DNA of 8,826 nt from positions 1-8,826 of the forward strand of contig CALMPZ010000467.1 in NCBI GenBank assembly GCA_937871645.1. The letters run 5' to 3'. Shown piece by piece: positions 1-7,407 of the stretch. The position numbers and the translations under genes were made by a program. Origin of the DNA: an uncultured Polymorphobacter sp. (GTDB taxonomy: Bacteria > Pseudomonadota > Alphaproteobacteria > Sphingomonadales > Sphingomonadaceae). How positions within the stretch are numbered: the stretch's first letter is position 1; the number at the start of each line of letters is the position of its first letter. Under the pieces are notes generated by a model, which had not been told where the DNA came from, ran no database searches, and worked only from the letters and a program-made list of their open reading frames with translations.

Positions 1-44
1 CCTTTTTGTTTGTGCCGCGTAGCCGACAATCCGTGCACCATCAC

Positions 45-73
45 TTGCCGCCGCCGCAGCGGCTTTCTAATAT
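45..73 (+). promoter_or_regulatory. Candidate sigma70-type promoter of the fur-like gene
   Basis: TTGCCG at 45-50 and TAATAT at 68-73 are separated by exactly 17 nt. Each matches four of six bases of the sigma70 -35 and -10 consensus. Transcription would start near 80, giving a short leader of about 25 nt before the ATG at 104. Nothing else in the first 100 bases looks more like a promoter. Alphaproteobacterial promoters are often degenerate, so this is a plausible prediction only. Confidence 0.45.
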
Positions 74-77
74 GGCT

Positions 78-96
78 CCGGTCAAATCTTCACCGG
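78..96. promoter_or_regulatory. 19-bp imperfect dyad between promoter and fur start
   Basis: CCGGTCAAATCTTCACCGG reads as two 8-base arms around a 3-base centre, with seven of eight positions pairing. It lies directly downstream of the candidate -10 box and overlaps the G-rich ribosome-binding stretch at 95-98. It could be an operator for autoregulation, or an mRNA hairpin that partly hides the ribosome-binding site. It does not match the classical Fur-box sequence. The symmetry is seen directly; the function is inferred. Confidence 0.35.
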
Positions 97-103
97 GGTG
101 AAC

Positions 104-535
104 ATGAGCGGCAAGATCGATATCGAAACGCTGTGCGCCACCAAGGGCCTGCGGATCACCGACCAGCGCCGCGTCATTGCCCGCGTGCTGTCGGATGCGC
201 AGGATCACCCCGATGTCGAAGAACTGTTCCGGCGCTCGGCGGCGATCGACTCGCGCATTTCGATCGCCACGGTCTACCGCACGATCCGCCTGTTCGAAGA
301 AGCCGGCATCCTCGAACGTCACGATTTCCGCGACGGGCGTTCGCGCTATGAAACCGTCCCCGACGAACATCATGACCATCTGATCGACATCGAAACCGGC
401 CAGGTCATCGAATTCCACGATCCCGAGATCGAAGAACTGCAGGCGAAGATCGCCGCGCGGCTGGGCTACAAGCTGGTCGATCACCGCATGGAACTCTACG
501 GCAGCCCGACCAAGCCGTCAGGGAAACCCAGCTGA
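104..535 (+). CDS. fur: Fur-family metal-responsive transcriptional regulator
   Basis: This 143-residue protein has the usual Fur length and layout. A winged-helix DNA-binding half contains ISIATVYRTIRLFEEAG at about 52-68, and a dimerisation/metal half follows with EHHDHLI at 88-94 and VIEFHDPEIEELQ at 101-113. His90, His92, His105 and nearby acidic residues are the likely metal ligands. The CxxC pair that binds structural zinc in E. coli Fur is missing: Asp95 and Thr98 stand in its place. This is common in alphaproteobacterial Fur/Mur proteins. The ATG at 104 is preferred over GTG at 98 because GGGG at 95-98 then sits at good spacing. Whether it senses iron or manganese cannot be read from the sequence. 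The protein would act as a cytoplasmic dimeric repressor. plsC begins 41 nt downstream, so the two may be cotranscribed. Confidence 0.93.
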   Translation: MSGKIDIETLCATKGLRITDQRRVIARVLSDAQDHPDVEELFRRSAAIDSRISIATVYRTIRLFEEAGILERHDFRDGRSRYETVPDEHHDHLIDIETGQVIEFHDPEIEELQAKIAARLGYKLVDHRMELYGSPTKPSGKPS

Positions 536-576
536 ACAACGCAGCTGCGCCAGACTCGTCGAAGACGCCACGGCAG

Positions 577-1383
577 ATGGGGTTTGGCGCCAAAATCTAT
601 GGCCGGACGCGCGCCGCGCTGGGTGCCGGCACCGCCGTTACCGTATTGGTGCCGATTGAGCTGCTGACGCGCAACCTGCGTCCCGGCGGCTGGCCGCAAC
701 TCACGCAAATGTTTCACAAAATTCTGTGCCGGTCGCTGGGCCTCCGCATCGGTGTAAATGGCGCACCGGTGCGCCAGGGCGGCGTTTTCTACGTGGCCAA
801 CCATATCTCCTACCTCGATGTCCCGGTGCTCGGCAGCCAGATCCGCGCGGCGTTCGTCGCCAAGTCCGAAGTCGCCGGCTGGGGCGTCGTCGGCTGGCTC
901 TCAACGTTGGCGCGCACCGTCTACATCGAGCGCGAACGGCGTGCGCGCACCGCCGAACAGCGCAACGCCATCATCGAACGGCTGGCGCAGGGTGCCGATG
1001 TCATCCTGTTCCCCGAAGGCACCAACAGCGACGGCGTCAGCGTCATGCCGTTCAAATCGGCACTGTTCGCGGTGGTCGAAGGCCCCGAAGCTGCGGACTT
1101 CCTGATCCAGCCCGTCACCATCGCCTATACCCGCGTCAACGGCATGCCGGTCACGCGCGGCCAATTGCCCGACATCGCCTGGGTCGGCGATACAGAGCTC
1201 GCGCCGCACGCCATGACAATGATGGGGCTGGGCCCGATCCGGGCGGAGATCATTTTTCACGCCGCAGTGCGCGCCGCCGACTTCGCCGATCGCAAGGCGC
1301 TGATGCGGCATTGTCACAGCGTCATCGCCGCCGGCTACCGCCAGTTGATGCGTGGCGGCAACACGCCGCGACCCGTCCACTGA
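577..1383 (+). CDS. plsC: 1-acyl-sn-glycerol-3-phosphate acyltransferase (PlsC-like)
   Basis: This 268-residue protein is a member of the PlsC/LPLAT acyltransferase family. The family transfers an acyl chain to lysophosphatidic acid, making phosphatidic acid for membrane phospholipids. The catalytic HX4D motif is His76 to Asp81 within NHISYLD, and the substrate-binding motif FPEGTNSDG lies at 145-153. A hydrophobic stretch at about 13-31 is probably a membrane anchor on the cytoplasmic face. No convincing ribosome-binding site precedes the ATG at 577. The frame stays open upstream into the end of fur but offers no ATG or GTG there, so this start is the best available. An acyltransferase directly before miaB is common in alphaproteobacterial gene order. 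A related lyso-lipid substrate (for example ornithine-lipid synthesis) cannot be excluded. Confidence 0.9.
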   Translation: MGFGAKIYGRTRAALGAGTAVTVLVPIELLTRNLRPGGWPQLTQMFHKILCRSLGLRIGVNGAPVRQGGVFYVANHISYLDVPVLGSQIRAAFVAKSEVAGWGVVGWLSTLARTVYIERERRARTAEQRNAIIERLAQGADVILFPEGTNSDGVSVMPFKSALFAVVEGPEAADFLIQPVTIAYTRVNGMPVTRGQLPDIAWVGDTELAPHAMTMMGLGPIRAEIIFHAAVRAADFADRKALMRHCHSVIAAGYRQLMRGGNTPRPVH

Positions 1384-1480
1384 TGGCCGTGGCGCGGCGC
1401 TTTCGCCGGTCGTCGATACCCCGTATAGAAGACCTGTTGCCGCAAAGCTGCGCGGCGCTGGACCGGAGATCGTTCTGCCT

Positions 1481-2818
1481 GTGAGCCAATTTTATTTCGT
1501 CAAGACCTTCGGCTGCCAGATGAACGTCTATGATTCCGAACGCATTGGCGAGTTGCTCGAAGCCGGCGATATGGTCGCCGCCAAGACCAGCGAAGACGCC
1601 GATATCGTCATCCTCAACACCTGCCACATCCGCGAAAAGGCCGCCGAGAAAGTCTATTCGGACATCGGCCGCCTGAAGGCCTCGAAGCGCAAGTCGGGCG
1701 TCAAGCCGGTCATCGTCGTGGCCGGTTGCGTCGCGCAGGCCGAAGGCGCCGAAATCGCCCGCCGCGCCCCGACGGTCGATGTCGTTGTCGGCCCGCAGGC
1801 CTATCACCGCCTGCCCGCGCTGCTCGCCGCCGCGCAAGGCGGCAAGGCGGCGGTTGATACCGATATGCCGCTCGACCCCAAGTTCGATGCCCTGCCCGCG
1901 CGCCGCCGCGCGGTGCCGCCGAGCGCGTTCCTGACGGTGCAGGAAGGCTGCGACAAATTCTGCACCTTCTGCGTCGTGCCCTACACGCGCGGCGCCGAAG
2001 TCTCGCGCCCCGTCGCCGACCTGATTGCCGAAGCGCAGGCGTTGGTCGCATCGGGCGCGCGCGAAATCGTGCTGCTCGGCCAAAACGTCAACGCCTTCCA
2101 CGGCACCGGCGGCACCGGCAATGCCATCACGCTGGCGGGGCTGATCCGCGAACTTGCGGCGCTGCCGGGGCTGGCGCGGCTGCGCTACATGACCTCGCAC
2201 CCGCGCGACATGGATGATGCGCTGATCGCCGCGCACGCCGAAGTCCCCGAGCTGATGCCGTATCTGCACTTGCCGGTGCAGTCGGGCTCGACGCGCATCC
2301 TGAAAGCCATGAACCGCGCGCATACCGTCACATCGTACCTGGCGACGCTCGACCGGCTGCGCGCCGTGCGCCCCGACATCGCGCTGTCGGGCGATTTCAT
2401 CGTCGGCTTCCCCGGCGAAACCGACCAGGACTTTGCCGACACTGTCGCGCTGGTCAAACGCGTCGGTTACGCGCAAGCCTATAGCTTCAAATACAGTCCT
2501 CGCGCCGGAACCCCTGCAGCAACGATGGAGAATCAAGTGCCCGAAGCGGTCATGGAAGCCCGGCTTGCCGAGTTGCAGGAAGCGATCAGCGCGGGGGCAC
2601 TGGCGTTCAATCGCGCCAGCGTAGGCAAACAGGTCGATGTGCTGCTCGAACGCCAGGGCCGCCGCCCCGGCCAGCTCATCGGCAAGTCGCCGTGGCTGCA
2701 ATCGGTGCATGTCGCGGCGGGTGACGCCGTCATCGGCGACATCGTCCGTGTCGAATTGCGCGATGCCCAGCCCAACAGCCTCGAAGGCGTGGTGCTCGAC
2801 CACGCGCGGGCGGCCTGA
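1481..2818 (+). CDS. miaB: tRNA-2-methylthio-N6-isopentenyladenosine37 synthase MiaB
   Basis: MiaB is a radical-SAM enzyme that methylthiolates i6A37 in tRNAs reading UNN codons. From the GTG at 1481 it is 445 residues, the normal length. The N-terminal methylthiotransferase domain carries its three cluster cysteines at Cys12 (FGCQMN), Cys48 (NTCHIR) and Cys83 (AGCVAQ). The radical-SAM CxxxCxxC is Cys157, Cys161 and Cys164. A TRAM RNA-binding domain ends the protein. The frame is open back to a GTG at 1352, which would add 43 residues and overlap plsC. That stretch has AGA AGA and other codons foreign to this genome, and homologues begin just before the [14 protein letters not shown] motif, so GTG 1481 is chosen. 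A GGAG at 1465-1468 is a somewhat distant ribosome-binding site. phoH begins 2 nt after the stop. Confidence 0.95.
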   Translation: MSQFYFVKTFGCQMNVYDSERIGELLEAGDMVAAKTSEDADIVILNTCHIREKAAEKVYSDIGRLKASKRKSGVKPVIVVAGCVAQAEGAEIARRAPTVDVVVGPQAYHRLPALLAAAQGGKAAVDTDMPLDPKFDALPARRRAVPPSAFLTVQEGCDKFCTFCVVPYTRGAEVSRPVADLIAEAQALVASGAREIVLLGQNVNAFHGTGGTGNAITLAGLIRELAALPGLARLRYMTSHPRDMDDALIAAHAEVPELMPYLHLPVQSGSTRILKAMNRAHTVTSYLATLDRLRAVRPDIALSGDFIVGFPGETDQDFADTVALVKRVGYAQAYSFKYSPRAGTPAATMENQVPEAVMEARLAELQEAISAGALAFNRASVGKQVDVLLERQGRRPGQLIGKSPWLQSVHVAAGDAVIGDIVRVELRDAQPNSLEGVVLDHARAA

Positions 2819-2820
2819 GC

Positions 2821-3852
2821 ATGGCCAAGAAATCCGCGCCGCGTACTGGTGCCCCGCGCAGCACCATGCAGCCCGCCGACCGCGTGCGCTTGGAGCATGA
2901 ATTCGACCGCCCGCACCTGATGGGGCCGCTGTTCGGCCAGTATGACGAAAACCTCATCGTCATCGAACGCGAACTCGGCGTCCATATCAGCGCCCGCGGC
3001 AACAAGGTCGCGATCGAAGGCGACGCCGAAAGCGTCGCGCGCGCCCGCGACGTGCTCACCGGGCTCTACAACCGGCTGGTCGCCGGCCGCGCACTCGATG
3101 CCGGCGACATTGCCGGTGCAGTGGCCATCAGCGCCGACCCGTCGCTCGACGGGCTGACGCGTGCCGATGCCGGCGGTGGCCCGGCAACGCTCGCCACCAT
3201 CCACACGCGCCGCAAGACCATCGTTGCGCGCTCGCCGACGCAGGTGAAGTATATCGAGGCGCTGTCGAGCCACGACGTCATCTTCGCGCTCGGGCCGGCG
3301 GGTACCGGCAAGACCTATCTCGCCGTCGCCCAGGCGGTCAGCCAGCTGGTGGCCGGCACCGTCGACCGGCTGGTGCTGTCGCGCCCGGCGGTCGAAGCCG
3401 GCGAGCGGCTCGGCTTCCTGCCCGGCGACATGAAGGACAAGGTCGACCCCTATCTGCGGCCGCTCTACGACGCGCTCTACGACATGCTGCCCGCCGAACA
3501 GGTCGAGCGCCGGCTGGCATCGGGCGAAATCGAAATCGCCCCGCTGGCGTTCATGCGCGGCCGCACGCTGGCGAGCGCGTTCATCATCCTCGATGAAGCT
3601 CAAAATACGACACCTCTTCAAATGAAAATGTTCCTGACGCGTTTCGGCCAGGGCTCGCGCATGGTCGTTTGCGGCGACCCCAACCAGGTCGACCTGCCCA
3701 ACCCGGCGATGTCGGGGCTGGCCGATGCGGTGCGCAAGCTCGAAGACGTCGAGGGCATTGCGACGATGCGCTTTTCGGCGAGCGAAGTCGTCCGCCACCC
3801 GATCGTCGGCCGCATCGTCGAGGCCTATGAAGGGCCACCCAAGGATGCCTGA
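2821..3852 (+). CDS. phoH: PhoH-like ATPase (YbeZ type)
   Basis: This 343-residue cytoplasmic P-loop ATPase is of the PhoH/YbeZ type, a family linked to RNA metabolism and a known partner of YbeY. An N-terminal region of about 110 residues resembles a small KH-like nucleic-acid-binding domain ([15 protein letters not shown] at 43-57). The ATPase core follows, with Walker A GPAGTGKT at 158-165 and Walker [10 protein letters not shown] at 254-262. The later conserved stretch [10 protein letters not shown] is at 284-293. The ATG lies 2 nt after the miaB stop, so translational coupling is likely; an internal ATG at codon 16 is a less likely start. Codons 260-270 are strikingly AT-rich compared with the rest of the gene. 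ybeY follows after 21 nt in the same reading frame. Confidence 0.95.
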   Translation: MAKKSAPRTGAPRSTMQPADRVRLEHEFDRPHLMGPLFGQYDENLIVIERELGVHISARGNKVAIEGDAESVARARDVLTGLYNRLVAGRALDAGDIAGAVAISADPSLDGLTRADAGGGPATLATIHTRRKTIVARSPTQVKYIEALSSHDVIFALGPAGTGKTYLAVAQAVSQLVAGTVDRLVLSRPAVEAGERLGFLPGDMKDKVDPYLRPLYDALYDMLPAEQVERRLASGEIEIAPLAFMRGRTLASAFIILDEAQNTTPLQMKMFLTRFGQGSRMVVCGDPNQVDLPNPAMSGLADAVRKLEDVEGIATMRFSASEVVRHPIVGRIVEAYEGPPKDA

Positions 3853-3873
3853 CCGACAACCCGGCTGCCCGTT

Positions 3874-4383
3874 ATGCTGACCGTCGAAACCGATATCGCG
3901 GCGGGTGACTGGGACACGGCAACCGATTGGGACGCGCTCGCCGCCAAGGCGTGCGCCGCCGCACTCGCGCAAACCCCGCACGCCGGTATCGCCGACCTCG
4001 CCGCCGCTGTCGAAATCTCGGTGCGCTTCAGCGATGACGCGGAGGTGCAGACGCTCAACCGCGACTACCGCGGCAAGGACAGGCCGACCAACGTGCTGTC
4101 GTTCCCGATGGTGGCGCCCGACCTGTTCGACACGCTGTCGGACAGCGATGACGGTGAAATCCTGCTCGGCGACATCGTGCTCGCGGCCGAGACGGTGGCG
4201 CGCGAGGCGGCCGAAAAACACATCAGCATTGCGCATCACACCACGCACCTGATTGTGCACGGCACGTTGCACCTGCTAGGATATGACCATGAAGATGAGG
4301 GTCAGGCCGAGCATATGGAGCTGCTCGAACGCAGCGCACTCGCCGGCCTCGGCGTGGCTGACCCCTATGCCGATAGCGTTTGA
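3874..4383 (+). CDS. ybeY: rRNA maturation endoribonuclease YbeY
   Basis: YbeY is a metal-dependent single-strand endoribonuclease that works in 16S rRNA 3'-end maturation and ribosome quality control. The zinc-binding signature HGTLHLLGYDH supplies His129, His133 and His139. The conserved patch LNRDYRGKDRPTNVLSFP is at 61-78. At 169 residues it is slightly longer than the E. coli protein, with a longer N-terminal lead. ATG 3874 is the only ATG between the phoH stop and the conserved core, but no clear ribosome-binding site precedes it, so translation may depend on coupling to phoH. The position between phoH and a CBS/CorC gene is the classic arrangement. The stop TGA overlaps a TTG that could start the next gene. 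Confidence 0.95.
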   Translation: MLTVETDIAAGDWDTATDWDALAAKACAAALAQTPHAGIADLAAAVEISVRFSDDAEVQTLNRDYRGKDRPTNVLSFPMVAPDLFDTLSDSDDGEILLGDIVLAAETVAREAAEKHISIAHHTTHLIVHGTLHLLGYDHEDEGQAEHMELLERSALAGLGVADPYADSV

Positions 4384-4400
4384 GCGGGCAGACGGCTGAC

Positions 4401-5315
4401 ATGGCGGACCCCCAAAGTAGCAGCGAAACCAGCGATTTAGGCAGCCGGATCTGGCGCGGCCTGCGCGATTTGCTCAGTGGCGCCGGCGCCGAGCCCAGCC
4501 TGCGCGCCAGCCTGGAAGAAGCCATCGACGAGCATGTCGGCGAGCCCGACGACCGCGACGACCTGTCGGCGGTCGAGCGCACGATGCTCAAGAATCTGCT
4601 GCATTTCGGTGAGCATGATGTCGATGACGTCGCGGTGCCGCGCGCCGATATCGTCGCGTTCGACATCGATGACAGCTTTGCCGAGCTGGTGGCGCTGTTC
4701 CGTGAAGCCGGCCACAGCCGCATGCCGGTGTTCCGCGACAGCCTCGATCTTGTCGTCGGGATGATCCACGTCAAGGACGTCTATGCGGTCATCGCCGAAA
4801 CCTTCGACGACAATGTCTCAAGCGCGCCGTTCACCGACTTCAAGGTCGAAACGCTGTTGCGGCCAGTGCTGTACGTGCCATCGTCGATGCGCGTGCTCGA
4901 CCTGCTGGCGCGGATGCGCGCCGGGCGCACGCACATGGCGATCGTCGTCGATGAATTCGGCGGCACCGACGGCCTCGTCACCATCGAGGATCTCGTCGAG
5001 GAAATCGTCGGCGATATCGAGGATGAGCACGACGACACCCACGCCCAACTGTTGCAGGAAATCGGCGGCGGCATCTACGAGGCCGATGCGCGGCTCGACC
5101 TGACCGAACTCGCCGAAACCACCGGCCACAACTTTGCCAATGACGAAATCGGCGAGGATGTCGATACGCTCGGCGGCATGGTGTTCATGCTCGCGGGCCG
5201 CGTACCGGCCGTCGGCGAAACCATCCCCCACCCCGATGGCTGGCGCTTCGAAGTCATCGATGGCGACCCGCGCATGGTGCGTCGGGTGCGGCTGTATCCT
5301 CCAATCGCCGGCTAA
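4401..5315 (+). CDS. CBS-domain CorC/HlyC-family protein
   Basis: From ATG 4401 this is a 304-residue soluble protein. Two CBS domains lie at about 82-135 (VPRADIVAFD onward) and 150-207 (through DEFGGTDGLVTIEDLVEEI). A CorC_HlyC transporter-associated domain follows at about 220-301. No membrane segment is visible, so it resembles E. coli CorC (a cytosolic protein tied to Mg/Co homeostasis), not the membrane-bound DUF21-CBS type. CBS pairs bind adenine nucleotides in this family. The frame is open to a TTG at 4380 that overlaps the ybeY stop. That start would add seven residues and couple translation, so it is a real alternative. The exact role is not established for alphaproteobacterial members; 'hemolysin' labels for this family are historical. 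The expected next gene, lnt, is absent. Confidence 0.9.
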   Translation: MADPQSSSETSDLGSRIWRGLRDLLSGAGAEPSLRASLEEAIDEHVGEPDDRDDLSAVERTMLKNLLHFGEHDVDDVAVPRADIVAFDIDDSFAELVALFREAGHSRMPVFRDSLDLVVGMIHVKDVYAVIAETFDDNVSSAPFTDFKVETLLRPVLYVPSSMRVLDLLARMRAGRTHMAIVVDEFGGTDGLVTIEDLVEEIVGDIEDEHDDTHAQLLQEIGGGIYEADARLDLTELAETTGHNFANDEIGEDVDTLGGMVFMLAGRVPAVGETIPHPDGWRFEVIDGDPRMVRRVRLYPPIAG

Positions 5316-5329
5316 GCCGCTAGCGCGGC
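5309..5329. other. Convergent gene junction with two competing short hairpins
   Basis: The corC stop (5313-5315) and the peptidase stop (5320-5322, read on the minus strand) are 4 nt apart. Two short palindromes cover them: CGGC-TAA-GCCG at 5309-5319, and GCCGC-TAGC-GCGGC at 5316-5329. They share bases and cannot form together. No T-run follows on either strand, so neither is a standard intrinsic terminator. This is the only visible candidate for ending both transcripts. Confidence 0.3.
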
Positions 5330-7407
5330 GGGAGCTGTCGCGTCAGATAGGCGAAAATCAGCGCCGCACGCTGGGCATCCTCGATACGGTCGGCGCCCGC
5401 GGCGTGGCCACCTTCGAGCGCCTCGCTGTAGAAGAACGGGTCACCGAACTCGGCCAGTTTCGCCGCGAACTTGCGGGCGTGGCCGGGGTGGACGCGGTCG
5501 TCCTTGGTCGAGGTGTAGATGTAAGGCGCCGGGTATTTTACGCCGGCACGCAAGTTCTGATACGGCGAATAGGCGCTGATGAACGCCCAGTCGGCGGGGA
5601 CATCGGGGTCGCCATATTCGCCCATCCACGATGCACCGGCGAGCAGGTGCGAATAGCGCTGCATGTCGATCAGCGGCGAGCCCATGACCACCGCGCCGTA
5701 CAGATCGGGGCGCTGCTCCATCGCGACGCCGACGAGCAAGCCGCCGTTCGAACGCCCCGAAATCGCGATGCGGCCCTTGGCGCTGACGCCGGTGGCGACG
5801 AGGTCCTCGGCGACGGCGTGCAAATCGTCAAAGACGTTCTGGCGTTTTTCGCGCAAGCCCGCCTTGTGCCACGCCGGGCCGTACTCGCTGCCGCCGCGAA
5901 TGTTGGCCAGCACATAGGCGTTGCCCGCCTCGACCCAGAACAGCGCCACCGGCCCGGCGCGATAGGGCTGTTCAACAAGATAGGTCGGCGTCTGCGCGGC
6001 GCGGAAGCCGCCATAGGCGTGGACCAGCGCCGGCACCGGCCCGCTCGCGCCGTTCTTGCGGACGAGGAAATACGGCACCCTGGTGCCGTCCTTCGACGTG
6101 GCAAAGCGCTGTTCGACGTTCATCGTGCTGGCATCGAAACGCGCCGGCAGTTGCTGGACGAGTTGCGGCGCTGCAGCCGGCGTGACCGCGTACAGCGTCG
6201 GCGGCAACAGCAGGCCCTCGACAGTCGCAAACGCCAGCGGTGTCTTCCCGCCGACAGCATCGAGATGCACGGTGGCGTTCGCAGCGAGCGGCACCGGCGT
6301 CTGCGCCCATTTGCCGTCGGCACCACGGCGCAGCGCCAGCAGCTTGCCGGAGACATCGTCGAGCAGCTTGACCCAGAGCACCGACGCGCCGCCGGCGACC
6401 TGCTCGACCGACTGACTGGCGGCCGGCACGAACACCGGCGCAATCGGCGCCGGCTTTCCTGCGAGTAGTGCGGCAATGTCATAGTCGACCAGTGCACCCG
6501 CGGGTATCGCACCCAGCGGCGTAATCAGCTTGGCGACCATGCGGCCGTCGACGATATCCTCGATTTCGGCGTCGTTGGGCAGCGGGCTGCGCACCAGCTT
6601 TCCGTTCGGCGTGATATGGCTGACTTCGGTGTGATAGAAATCGAGTCCGCGCACGATCAGCGGCCATTGCCTGTTGCCATCGACGATGACGTTGGCGGCC
6701 ACGCGCACATCGGTCGGCTTGCCCTTTGTCACCAGCGTCGCGGTGCTCAGCGGCAGCCCGCGCGTCCAGCGCTTGACGATGCGCGGATAGCCCGATGTGG
6801 TCAGGCTGTCCTTGCCGAAATCGGTGGCGACATAGAGCGCGTCATTGCCCGCCCAGGCGACATTGGCCTTGGCGGCGGGCAGCGCGAAGCCGCCGTCAAC
6901 GAAATGCCCGCGCACCACGTCGAACTCGCGCCAGACATTCGCGTCGGTGCCGCCGTCGGCGAGCGCCACCATGCAGCGGTCATACGCCGGTGCACGGCAT
7001 ACCGCGCCCTGCCACACCCAGCTCTTGCCCTCGGCCTTGCCGAGTGCATCGACGTCGATCAGCACGCGCCACGCCGGCGTCCCCGCCTTGAAGCCTTCCA
7101 GCGGCGCACTGCGCCACAGCCCGCGCGGATTGGCAGCATCGCGCCACAGGTTGAGCACCTGGCCGCCCTGCACCGCGTCGGGCGTGGCGATGCGCTTGTC
7201 ATCCTCTAGCAGCGCGCGCGCCCGCGTCCGGTTGGCGTCGAACCCCGGCATTGCAGTCAGCACCTTGAGCGTTTCGGCATTCCACGCCTTGACCTGGGCA
7301 ATCGCCGCCGGGCCTTCGACCTCTTCGAGGTAGGCATTGGGATCGGAGGCGGCCTGCGCAGCACTGGCAAGCAACGGCACGGCGGCTAGAGCGAACAGGA
7401 TGCGCAT
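5320..7407 (-). CDS. Exported S9-family prolyl-oligopeptidase-like serine peptidase
   Basis: This 695-residue protein belongs to the prolyl oligopeptidase (S9) family, which cuts short peptides with a serine triad gated by a beta-propeller. Residues 1-19 form a signal peptide ending AQA, so it acts outside the cytoplasm, probably in the periplasm. The propeller spans roughly 30-420 and the alpha/beta-hydrolase domain runs to the end. Key motifs are HAYGGFR at 463-469, ANIRGGSEYG at 501-510, the nucleophile Ser553 in GRSNGG, the Asp in KDDRVHP (635-641) and His668 in EGGHAAG. The triad is complete, so the enzyme should be active. The ATG at 7407 has GGAG five bases upstream; an in-frame TTG at 7431 would spoil the signal peptide. 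The exact substrate (post-proline or other) cannot be told from sequence. It is unrelated to the operon it faces. Confidence 0.92.
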   Translation of the reverse strand: MRILFALAAVPLLASAAQAASDPNAYLEEVEGPAAIAQVKAWNAETLKVLTAMPGFDANRTRARALLEDDKRIATPDAVQGGQVLNLWRDAANPRGLWRSAPLEGFKAGTPAWRVLIDVDALGKAEGKSWVWQGAVCRAPAYDRCMVALADGGTDANVWREFDVVRGHFVDGGFALPAAKANVAWAGNDALYVATDFGKDSLTTSGYPRIVKRWTRGLPLSTATLVTKGKPTDVRVAANVIVDGNRQWPLIVRGLDFYHTEVSHITPNGKLVRSPLPNDAEIEDIVDGRMVAKLITPLGAIPAGALVDYDIAALLAGKPAPIAPVFVPAASQSVEQVAGGASVLWVKLLDDVSGKLLALRRGADGKWAQTPVPLAANATVHLDAVGGKTPLAFATVEGLLLPPTLYAVTPAAAPQLVQQLPARFDASTMNVEQRFATSKDGTRVPYFLVRKNGASGPVPALVHAYGGFRAAQTPTYLVEQPYRAGPVALFWVEAGNAYVLANIRGGSEYGPAWHKAGLREKRQNVFDDLHAVAEDLVATGVSAKGRIAISGRSNGGLLVGVAMEQRPDLYGAVVMGSPLIDMQRYSHLLAGASWMGEYGDPDVPADWAFISAYSPYQNLRAGVKYPAPYIYTSTKDDRVHPGHARKFAAKLAEFGDPFFYSEALEGGHAAGADRIEDAQRAALIFAYLTRQLPPR

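Noticed and set aside
1..44. Possible tail of an upstream gene
   Set aside because: Too little sequence is present to tell coding from intergenic. The T-run at 3-7 could end a terminator, but the stem would lie outside the window.
10..351. Plus-strand open frame at the left edge overlapping fur
   Set aside because: It is Arg/His-rich with no domain, and it overlaps the clear Fur protein out of frame.
1352..1480. 43-residue N-terminal extension of MiaB
   Set aside because: The codons are foreign to the genome's bias, it overlaps plsC by 32 nt, and the family does not need it.
1322..2803. Long minus-strand open frame (493 codons) opposite miaB
   Set aside because: It mirrors miaB exactly, has low-complexity His/Arg/Asp/Gly-rich composition and no recognisable domain. 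Such antisense frames are a by-product of strong GC third-position bias.
2533..4272. Long minus-strand open frame (579 codons) opposite phoH and ybeY
   Set aside because: It crosses three well-identified genes on the other strand and shows no motif. It is a shadow of their codon bias.
5134..6468. Plus-strand open frame (444 codons) spanning the end of corC and opposite the peptidase
   Set aside because: It overlaps two confidently identified genes, and its composition is that of an antisense shadow.
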